Below are positions 1 through 8,900 of a stretch of DNA of 64,000 nt, one piece after another. Each line of letters starts with the position of its first letter. The stretch's first letter is position 1. Both the position numbers and the translations under genes were made by a program. The notes beneath the pieces were generated by a model. That model ran no database searches. It was given only the letters and a program-made list of their open reading frames with translations, and was not told where the DNA came from. This stretch comes from Caprella mutica (taxonomy: Eukaryota > Arthropoda > Malacostraca > Amphipoda > Caprellidae), in assembly GCA_947561585.1 (NCBI GenBank), contig CANNZV010000439.1, positions 62,001-126,000 on the forward strand. Reading direction: 5' to 3'.

Positions 1-424
1 AAGGATTGAAAATAAGTTCTGCTAATTATATTAACTTTTTGAATTGTGGATTTAAGTTCATTGGCTGAAAAGGAAACCTGAAGCGTTGAAGAAAAGGTTA
101 TTTTCATACATGACAACGCTCCTTCTCACTCTACTAAGGCAACTATGAATTTCCTGAGGAGTAATATGTTCGTCAATGACAAGTTGATGGTATGGCCCAG
201 TCTCTCTTTAGATTCAAACTCAATTGAAGAACTTCAGTCCATCCTGCATGAATAAGAATGAGTATGTGCAAAGACGTCAGTTCTCGTCGAAAGATCAGCT
301 CTGGAAGGATACTGAAGACTTTTGTAAGACGATAACGTCTGATATATTTCAGAAACTCACAGATTTGATGGATAAGCGTTTTTTAAAAATGGTAGAAAAG
401 AGGGGAAATCAAACCAGATATTGA
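1..424 (+). pseudogene. Tc1-like transposase, broken 3' fragment
   Basis: This is the decayed C-terminal part of a Tc1/mariner-superfamily DDE transposase. From about 97 one frame reads a Tc1 catalytic motif (IHDNAPSHSTKATMNFL), where HDNAPSH holds the second catalytic aspartate. It continues through a degraded WPSLSLDSNSIEE, the counterpart of the family's WPxxSPDLNPIE block, and stops after ILHE at about 232. The homologous sequence resumes in another frame as GRQFSSKDELW-like residues (RRQFSSKDQLW) and runs to a stop at 422-424, so there is at least one frameshift near 225-250. The N-terminal DNA-binding half is absent, or lies outside the window. I did not find terminal inverted repeats. 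It is almost certainly non-functional. Confidence 0.75.
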
Positions 425-942
425 CATAAAATTAGCAGTCAAACTACACATGAACGCTATCGCTAAAAAAAATTACAATAGAATTATTCAAAACGTATAT
501 TTACGCATTTTTAGTGCTATGCTTCGTACACTGAAAATGAGTAGTTTTAGTAAAATGATTGTAGCATCCGATATAATATTTGTATTATGTATATACTTTC
601 AATTTTTTTTAAAGTTACTCGCAATGTAGATGCACATTTCCTGAAAATTTCAAGAATAACCATTTAGTTAAACCCATTTTATTGCAATAAACACATATGC
701 ATATAAGCGTAAGACGATGTGTAAGTTGATCGTATTAGGCGGTTTTTTCTTAATATCAAATATTCACATTGCGTATCATTATTATGGTCGCAACTACTAT
801 GAATCATTGTTTGAATATCAGTTGGTCGCACTGCGCGGATTTGTCTGAATATCACTTACAACTGATTAGCTATCTAGGGTCGCGGACTTGTATAGACTTT
901 TATCTAGATTCCTCAGATAACTTTAATATTTTTTATTTTAAA
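425..942. other. AT-rich stretch, no gene seen
   Basis: AT-rich sequence downstream of the transposase relic. It may hold the element's 3' end, but I see no clear terminal repeat, and no coding segment longer than chance. Confidence 0.5.
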
Positions 943-1100
943 AGAAGCGGTAGCGCCGTAGCTCAAAACTCTAGCGCTTCTGAAAAAAGTAGCGGCACTG
1001 CCGCTACCGCTACATTAGCACAGAAGTAGTGGCGCTGCCGCTACACAAAAAGAAGCGCCGGCCGCTATTAGCGGGCGCTACAAGTAGCGGCGCTGTGTCC
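943..1100. repeat. GC-rich patch of GTAGCGGCGCT-type inverted motifs
   Basis: An island of high GC in AT-rich surroundings, made of repeated and inverted variants of AGCGGTAGCGCC / GTAGCGGCGCTG / GCCGCTAC. Both orientations alternate, so the patch can fold into several hairpins. Subterminal GCGGTAGCG-like repeats are a habit of some hAT-superfamily DNA transposons, so a decayed hAT end is a reasonable guess. I see no transposase or target-site duplication. The open frames across it (769-1029, 1029-1229) look incidental. Confidence 0.45.
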
Positions 1101-1692
1101 ACCTCTGCTCACACCACTATGCTACCTAATGGAGCTATACATTTATTGTTATTGGAATATATTTATAAATTTATTTACCGTCATCTATTATCTAAATTTA
1201 ATAGTAACAGATTTTTTGATCTATTGTAATTAAAATCTTTTCATTTCAGTTTAACTTATTTCAAGTACTTTTTAATTTGAAAAACGTATCAAATGTATAT
1301 TTCAGAAACAGTAATCAATTTAACAATGTGTAATACAATACATAGACAATATGTTTCATGTTTTAAAAATTCACCATATGAGGCTAGGTAAAAATAACTG
1401 TAACTGATCCCTGATTGTTGTAATTTGAATTACAAATTAATTTTCCTTTTTCATAGTGACAGCATCAAAATGGAACGGGACACAGGATTAAGCCTTTTGA
1501 GAAGCAGGGTAAGAGCAAGTATTTAAGTCTTGTGTAAGTTTGAGGTTAATTTATTAAACTTAATATTGGTACATCATAAGATACATATACTATTTTTTAT
1601 GACCAATAACCGTACATTTTTATTAATAAATTAATAACAAAAATTGGAGAACCTTTTAGCGAAATGAAGTTTCTGTGAAGTATATCACTCAC
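1101..1692. other. AT-rich stretch, no gene seen
   Basis: Nothing recognisable. On the minus strand this is where the next exon(s) of the acyl-CoA-ligase copy, with its SSGTTGLPKG motif, would be expected. I do not see that motif, so the copy seems to end here. Confidence 0.5.
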
Positions 1693-2198
1693 ATCCACTG
1701 GTTCGGCAGAAGTGATACTCTCATCATTCAGAACATTTGAGAAGGTGACCTCATTCTCCATTGGTGAACTGTCGCATCCAATGAAAATCTTGGTAAATTT
1801 TCCACCAATTTCACTCAAAGCCTCTTCTACTCTTTTCTGATGAGGTTTGTGAATGATAACATCACGAATGCTGAGTGTTGTCAACCGTGATGAAATTTCA
1901 TCTGAAAATAATATTCCTTTAATTAAACCAAGTTCTATCGAACTTCCCCGAAGCTACGCAGACCACATATGCGATTTTTTTTATCTTACCTATACTATCA
2001 TGTTCATTGATGCCGATTTATATAATTCCAGCGGCCATCATCCCCATGATGCAAATGCAAGCTTCCACGGTGTTTGGTGATCATCCCTATTATGGTTTGC
2101 TTAGGGTATTTGGCACTGAAGTAACCACACCACTTCTCAACTTGTTTCCGAAGATCTTTGTATGTGAGAGCTTTCTCTGTATATCCACATATATTCAC
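1693..2198 (-). pseudogene. Acyl-CoA ligase (4CL/luciferase-like) fragment, decayed
   Basis: An N-terminal piece of an ANL-superfamily adenylate-forming enzyme, a family that activates carboxylic acids as acyl-CoA. Minus-strand residues ALTYKDLRKQVEKW match the family's ALTY-xx-LR block. After a frameshift near 2085, SPNTVEACICIMGMMAAGI matches the LPNSPEYVIAFLGALAAGG block. An in-frame stop (TAA, 2018-2020) interrupts GII-x-IGINEHDSI. A consensus donor (ATAG|GTAAG, exon edge 1990) and acceptor (TTTTCAG|A, exon edge 1901) join the two exons in phase. The second exon runs to EPVD|GTGAGT (edge 1693), at a plausible intron position for the family. The catalytic P-loop and C-terminal domains are absent. 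With a frameshift, a stop and no 3' part, it is a pseudogene or gene fragment. The upstream edge abuts the repeat at 2206. Confidence 0.7.
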
Positions 2199-2205
2199 TT
2201 ATAAA

Positions 2206-2640
2206 TGACCTTGACCTTTGACCGGATCGCTTCGAAAATTTTACGAGATGGTTGCTGGACATTGACCAATTGTACCATCAATTTTCAGACAATTTGGTTG
2301 AATACTTTTTGAGTAATTGAGTTACAAATGACCTTGACCTTGATCTTTGACCTTTGACCCGATCGCTCCCAAAATCTAACAAAATGGTTCCTGTATATTG
2401 ACCAATCGTCCCACCAACTTTCATACAATATGGTTCAACACTTTTTGAGTTACAAATAACCAAGACCTAGACTTTTGACCGGGTCGCTCCCAAAATTCTA
2501 CCAGCAGGTCACTGGACATGGACCAATCGTTTCACCAAATTTCAGGCAATTTGGTTCGCATTTTCAGTTAAGCGAATAACAAGATGATAAATAAATAAAT
2601 GCCGATGAAAATATGACCTTCCCGCATTCTGCGAAGGTAA
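2206..2640 (+). mobile_element. Retroposon-like repeat with TGACCTTGACCTTTGACC units, copy 1
   Basis: Three degenerate units of roughly 120 bp, each beginning with a TGACC-rich motif and ending near TTTTTGAGTTA. They are followed by a tail with ATAAATAAAT and CTTCCCGCATTCTGCGAAGG. A second copy in the same orientation at 25185-25634 has the same order of parts plus a 5' head (GCACTCGGTAGAGCGCATACC) that is missing here, so this copy looks 5'-truncated, as in retroposition. The head resembles a tRNA D-arm/A box, which suggests a SINE, but I see no convincing B box. Confidence 0.6.
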
Positions 2641-2763
2641 TAAGCTCATTTGGCATGTGTTCACACTTGCGTTTTTGCAACGTCGCGTTAAAAAAGCTCA
2701 TCTTATCATTTTTTTTGTTAATATTAGGCTAACATTTTCTCTGGTTATCGTTTTTATTGCAAT

Positions 2764-2923
2764 CATTTTCTCTGGTTATCACTTTCTTTGGTTATCATTT
2801 TCTCTGTTTATCTCTTTCTTTGGTTATCATTTTCTTTGGTTATCATTTTCTCTGGTTATCACTTTCTTTGGTTATCATTTTCTCTGTTTATCTCTTTCTT
2901 TGGTTATCATTTTCTCTGGTCAT
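2764..2923 (+). repeat. 16-bp minisatellite with an 80-bp higher-order unit
   Basis: Ten tandem 16-bp units of the type CATTTTCTCTGGTTAT. Variant types run A-B-C-D-E-A-B-C-D-A, so the five-unit 80-bp block is itself duplicated. The unit keeps reading frames open, which explains the hydrophobic repetitive ORFs across it. I do not regard these as genes. Confidence 0.9.
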
Positions 2924-2954
2924 GATAAGGAAAGAAGTAATTTGGCATGATATA

Positions 2955-3087
2955 ATTTGTTCTGAATTATCGAATAGTTCCACATTTTCGACCATCAACA
3001 AATAACGAGTTGAAATGTCATATTTATTATATACTTTTTCTTATATGATCGAACATGTGTAACTGTCCGATAATTCAAAACTTATCT
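2955..3087. mobile_element. Fold-back MITE copy (diverged)
   Basis: The left arm GAATTATCGAATAGTTCCAC is inverted on the right as ACTGTCCGATAATTC, with CTTATATGATCGAACATGTG inside. It is the same family as the better copies at 22369, 48236, 56208 and 60874, but the ends have drifted. Confidence 0.6.
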
Positions 3088-3375
3088 AACTATTACAACT
3101 CTATCACTATTGCTATTGGACCTTTGTTACGTCTGTAGAAAATTATAACCATTGTAGACAATTATTTTTCATTTTCTATTTTCCGTCAAAAGTTATGTGT
3201 ATGTATGCAATCCCAGCAGTGAAAAAAACGCTAATGTGAACAGTACAATAGACATTCGTATCCTGCTAAAGTTCTAGCGTTTGAAATTCTGCTCGTATTT
3301 TATCAGGGGACTGAGCTATGTTGCGTTAGAAAAAAACACTGTTGAAAAAAACGCAAGTGTGAATGGCTCCGTTAA

Positions 3376-4017
3376 AATCAATTGCAGCTAAACTTTTTGC
3401 AATGATCTCTATTTCTCAACGCTTCTAGAGAATAATAAACGGTGCATATTTATTAGATACTTAATTACTTATAAGGAAACATAACCTTCCGTTATTTGCG
3501 AAGAAAATAATCAGTTGAAAGTAAATTAACTTCTTAGTCTCTCGAGTTCTATAGTTTGAAAATGCATTTCATTATCATTGTCGGTACAATATACATATTG
3601 TACCTACTTACCTTATACCATTATTGTACACCATTGCCAGAAATTTACTCGAATTAATTATAACTAAAGGTTATTAGAATAGAGATTAAGTGTAGCAAGG
3701 TAGAGAGAGTAGATATTTTGATTGGAATCTTCGCTGCGGACTAATTACCTATCCTAATCCGATGTACAAAACGCGGAGCTAAATACAATTTAACAGCAGT
3801 TTTATTAAATAAAACTTAATTTTCATCACTTAGAATAGCGTAGGAATTCTCCTAAAATAATTTATGTCTCCTATCATTTCTGGAAGAGAAACCAATTTAT
3901 TTAGTTATTCCATAGTCCATACACACAACTAGGTGTTCAATAATTTTTTGTAGCGTTTTTTGGACCATAATTATTAAAAAATTAAACCAAATAAAACATG
4001 TCATAATATTCGTCTTT
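3376..4017. other. AT-rich stretch, no gene seen
   Basis: No coding, RNA or repeat structure that I can support. Confidence 0.5.
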
Positions 4018-4146
4018 CTAAATATCCATAATTGATTCAATATACTTTTCGTCTGCATCGACAACTGCTGCAAACGCTTTGATAAACTGTGCAGGAGAGG
4101 ATGGCTCATTGGTTGCTTGGCAATCATTGTCCATATAGTTAGGATG
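4018..4146 (-). other. Possible short protein-coding relic
   Basis: One minus-strand frame reads 42 codons with protein-like composition (a core such as SPAQFIKAFAAVVDADEKYI) before a stop at 4018-4020. Base composition is less AT-biased than in the flanks. There is no start codon context or splice support. It could be the C-terminal tail of a lost gene or transposon ORF. I do not recognise it. Confidence 0.2.
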
Positions 4147-5452
4147 TCCACATTAATTTCATGGGAAACTGAACCTAGCTCTTTAGTGCTTAATTATCTT
4201 TGGTGGAGTTTACGAGTTTTGCTGTTTATGCTCTAAAGTGCCGTAAACACGTAGGGTTTTTTAAGTCTTTCCACCAGACTTTTTGCTAAGCTCCTCCTAC
4301 TTTTTCCACAATAATATGTGTACGGCCCTTTAGAAGTGTTCGGATATTACTTATCTTTTCCACCTAAATTCATAATATTGTCTATTTTCTCGCAAACTCA
4401 ATTGACAATTTACTTTACAGTTACAACTTATACAATTAAGTAACTATCATCTTTACCAGTAAATTCTATTATCATCAAACAGGAATACAAAACTAAAAAA
4501 AGAGGTCTGAATAAGATGTATTCCATGTTAATTATTTTATTTACAAACCTTATTATGAATATTAATAATGACTTCAGTTTGAATGAATCATGAAAATTAA
4601 TTAACATATAGCTATGCATTAAATTATATGAACAAAATTAAATTTTGCAACAACTAAAAATTATGCAATGAAGTCGCTAGAAACATTTACACTAACTATA
4701 TATAAATATATATATATATATTTAAAGTGATTCTCATCAAAAGATATATGGCAGAATTTTAAGTGATAAAATATATATGTTGTTAGCACAAAAAGAAACC
4801 TCTTCATTAAAATATCCTGAGAATAATTCCTATAAATTAACCAATAAAACATAAGAAATAACGTAAAATAGTTTAAGAAATCCAATTACGTTTCTGTAGT
4901 ATTTAATTGTCTTTTTGCTAAACACTATTTAAATATGCCATTCACAATTTGAATTTTTTACTAAGATTATAATTCTTGAATCATTTGGTTGGGAAGATGA
5001 ATTGCATGCTTTTGATATAAATAATATATAACCTGATAATATATATGCATCTTGGGAGAAATGTTAACACGAGCAATGAGTTTTAGAATGAGAGCTGAGA
5101 AATTATTATATAAAGCATGAAATCGAAATGAATGAATAAAAATACGATCATTATATAGATTTTGTTTGTTAATTGCATTTCATTCACAAAAACACATACT
5201 TAATTAGTTAAAATAAATCACAACACACAAATAATATTAAACTAACAGTATATACTAGCTATATACGATATTAAAAAATAAGGGAAGCAGAAGGGTTTTG
5301 ATGAACAGTAAATGAAAGCTGTACATACTATTAACACTAGCAAGTAGCATTTCCAACACAAACATTTTAACTTGCTTAGAATAAAATGGTAAAATTGATC
5401 GTTCGTATAATTTCATTGTTGCGGCGGTAAATGATGAGTCATCTAAAGCCAA
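4147..5452 (-). other. 3' flank and probable 3' UTR of the 5.45-11.67 kb gene
   Basis: AT-rich sequence downstream, in the minus-strand sense, of the TGA at 5453-5455. Part of it must be the 3' UTR, but I could not fix a cleavage site. The minus strand has an ATTAAA variant signal at about 4901-4906, which is weak evidence. No other gene is evident. Confidence 0.35.
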
Positions 5453-5910
5453 TCAAATCCCCTTCCCCTCCCTGCCTTTCCTCTTCTTTAACCAGCCTGA
5501 GAGCTTGGAGTCCTTGTTGGTGAGAGTCTGGGACCTGTTGACACTGTCTCCAACTGAGGGTTTTCGTGGTGGTCTCGGGGGTTTGGAGGCAGGGGTGTGT
5601 CTGCCTCTATTTCTGTCTCTCCTTCCCTCCGCATCGTAGTGCATCTCACGATTGTGTTTTGGTTTCCACGGCGCAGCTAGAGAGAAAGAGCGAGTCACCT
5701 TACGGGCCTGTCTTTGAACAGAACCCCGCTCTGAATCCTCTTTTTGAACAGGAATGTCAGCCACTGCTGTCGCATGGAGGTACACTGACCGGTTACTGCC
5801 GGTAGAAACGTGAGACGCCCTAGAGCCGTGGTGACTGTCATTTTCACTCTCGCTACTCTGGAGGGAACTGCCCGCTGAACCTCCTCCGGGAACTCGTCGT
5901 GTGTTTCCAC
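5453..5910 (-). CDS. Terminal coding exon 5
   Basis: 458 nt to TGA at 5455-5453. The acceptor is TACTTTTGCAG|GTG after a 90-bp intron (5911-6000). It encodes RRVPGGGSAGSSLQSS, an AAPWKPKHN motif echoing the PWPW of exon 3, a proline-rich SKPPRPPRKP stretch (an SH3-ligand-like PxxP) and the basic end SGWLKKRKGREGKGI. GC content is the highest in the gene. Confidence 0.85.
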
Positions 5911-8900
5911 CTGCAAAAGTACAAATACAGAGTTAGTTAAAACCATGACATATTACATTCAAACATCACATTTAAGATAAACACCCAGTCGATAACTAAC
6001 CTCGTTTGCTCAAAGTGTTTCTAGCAGATCTATTGGGCAAGCTCCTGTAGTCCCCAGGACCAGCACCATTAGAGTAAGGCCGGGGCCTATGGTCCGTATC
6101 ACTGTCTCCAAAGTATCTCTGTTTGAAACTTGGAGACCTCTTAGCAGGACCTCTACGTATACCAGGTGGACTGGATCCAGAGGAACCATCCGATATCTTC
6201 CTCACATTTCGGGAGCCCCTTTCGTGGAAGCGTTCATAGTCACGTTGATTGGAAGAGTCTCTGTTTTTGCGACTCTCAGCGTCTCTGTTTCTGTTGGCTG
6301 CTGATGTCCTTTGAATGGTGGCGCTTTCCCAGTGCTTGGTCTCCTGCTTGTCGTGTCGCTTGGATGAGTAGGAACGACTGCTTTCTCCAGCCTGGGAGAA
6401 AAATAAACAAATGAGCTGCAGTGTACGTAATTCACATTGGACAATATTAGTAGCTATTGGATATCATATTAGAATTTTAATAAACTATCTTCATTGTTAC
6501 AAACCATAAGTGTATCCTTTACATGCACCAGAAGTACATAAATTAGAAAATACAAACAATAAAATTAAAATTTTAAATTGTCTATTAAATCATTTTATTT
6601 TGATTTAATCTTCTAATTTTCTTGATAACGTTCGCTCTGAATTCATCAGCTAGAATTTTCTTTCTAACTTGCTAAGTATTTGTGTTATATAATTGTATTA
6701 ATTAAATATTAAATTTGTATATTAAAAATGTAATTGCAGTTTCATCAGTCCATTGCTGAACTTTTTAAATTTTACAATAAGCTAATTTGTCAAAAACATA
6801 ATTTTTCCATACCATATAATTGTAGTTCATAGTTACAATTCTCTTCCGTCTCATGCATTACCCGATTATTATTTACAGTTTCTTAGAACCATGAACCCCA
6901 AATGAATTACAATTAAATATATTAGTTAATAATACCATGAACATGCAACAGTATAAGTATAAATTAGAAAAAAGGGTAGTTTTATAAGATTCATGCTTAA
7001 ATGAATTTTAACTTATATAAGATTTCGCAATCATGTTAATAAAAATTTATATACATACATACAATTCATGCAATCGTACATTCTTAATTGAAGCCTATTA
7101 GGAATAACAGAATGAACAAAAGCAATATAGTTGAGAAATAAGAAAAGAAATTATATCTTAGAATGACTGCAGACTCACATCCTTCCGTATTTTAGAAGCT
7201 CTTACAGAAGGTCTGGAATGCCTATTTCTTAAAGAGCTTCGGTGAGACGAAGCTCTAGAAGTAGGTCTCGAGTTGTTCAGAGCTTGGATTTGTCCTCTGC
7301 GATTTGTGCCGTAGGTAGAGCCTACCTCACTGTTGCGACTTGACGGAGGGGGGTTATTCTTCCTCTTGCTGCTGGTGCCCCTGAGACCTAAGAAAGACCA
7401 TGGCCAAGGCTTCCTCTTCTTCTTCTTTGTCTTCTTCAGGGAGGATTTAGCACTGTCTGTTACATTATCTTTTTTCTTGGAGGGCGTGGCCTGTACAGTC
7501 GATTGTGGCTGAATAAAATGGATGAAGAGGCTACAGAATTTTAAGGGAACAGATCAGTTTAAGACTAGCTATTAGGTAGCTATTTCATGATGACAGATTT
7601 CATATGAAGAATAATTTTTAGATAGTTTGTGAGATTGAAAACGTTATTTACAAAAGCATCAGAAATGCAAGAATTTTTGGCGGAGGGATAAAATCAGAAC
7701 AGTTCTCAACAAGAATATCTTGGCTGAAAAAATTCAACAGAACACAAGTGAATCAAAAGACAATGGAAGAATTAATTGATTGCAAATTTTCTTATGTTGA
7801 CGTAAATTTACCATTTTGTTCGAAACAATTGATATTTTCTCCTTTTTCACAGGACTAAATCCGTAATAAATTTTTCCTGTTTAATGTGTACAGATGATTT
7901 ATCGATCAACATGCTTATTTATAAAGTAAACTAATTTAAATCGTGCCATTTTACCTACGTTTCGCAAATTGCCGAGCATGCATTAAAACATACCAATTGA
8001 AAAAAATGAATCACGATGCATCAAAATTCAAAGTGCTCTTAACACCAAATTCTAAACCAAGGTTGTTACCCACATTCAGTATATACATTGCTAATACGAG
8101 CACATTCATAGCGTAGTGATATTGAATAACTTTTACCAACTTTCCAATAATTTCCCGTGTTTCAAACACTCATCGAATCTTACCCGTTTGACATCCAATC
8201 TGGAAGAGTGGAGGGAAGGCTGGTCCGACTCGTGACCCGGGTCGTATCTTCTATCAGGACGCTTCTCTGTTTGGTTCACCGAAGACATGGACCTGTTGAG
8301 AGTGGTTGTTGCTCCATTGAAATGAGCTTTTCTAGGTGGAGAGTTGGTGCTCTTTGCTCTACCATCTGTCATCAGAGCTGATAAGAACTTCTTTCGCTGA
8401 CGCATCACTCGCTCTTGTTTCTCATCAGAGTCCTGAAGAGTAAAAATATGGTTGATAACGGTATTATATATTTAAGTCTTTGGAATATTATTTCTCAAAA
8501 TAGTAGTTATAAAAATTATACGAAATGCAGTATAGCTATATAAAACAATTTTCCAATTTTCATTCTTTAAAATAAAATTATTAGAGAAATACCTTTAGGA
8601 AACTATAGTAGTGTCAAATTTACTTTTCAGGAAGGTAAAGTTATGGATGTACTTACCGGACTTGATATGTATTTGTCCTCTCTAGTTGGGCTAACATCAG
8701 ATTCATTTTTGTATGGACCATCTACAGCCCTCTCACTGTAGGGAATTCTTTTACCGTCACCACTACGAGGAGTAGGGCTGAAAGACTTCTCTCTCTTGAT
8801 AGCCGTGTCTCTCTTCTCGTAAGCCTCACGTCTTTCAAGGAAAGTGGATCTTCTTCGCAAAGCAGCTTCTTCTGAAGAATCTACAGAGTCAAAATATCTA

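Larger units (their letters stand above)
2655..3375. mobile_element. Inverted-repeat element with nested insertions
   Basis: The arm TTCACACTTGCGTTTTTGCAA at about 2661 has an inverted counterpart near 3345-3365 (TTGAAAAAAACGCAAGTGTGAA). Both arms also carry a GCGTTA-type motif further in. The ends suggest a non-autonomous DNA transposon of about 0.7 kb. Inside lie a minisatellite (2764-2923), a fold-back MITE (2955-3087) and a second AAAAAACGCTAATGTGAAC motif near 3225. I did not find the target duplication, so the superfamily is unassigned. Confidence 0.45.

Noticed and set aside
1029..1229. 66-codon plus-strand ORF in the GC-rich palindromic patch
   Set aside because: Its sequence follows the GCGG/CCGC repeats and then AT-rich DNA. 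There is no sign of coding selection.
5566..5805. Plus-strand ORFs opposite the large gene (also 6089-6414, 8157-8381, 8905-9677)
   Set aside because: They are shadows of the minus-strand coding exons, whose frame and splicing are consistent.
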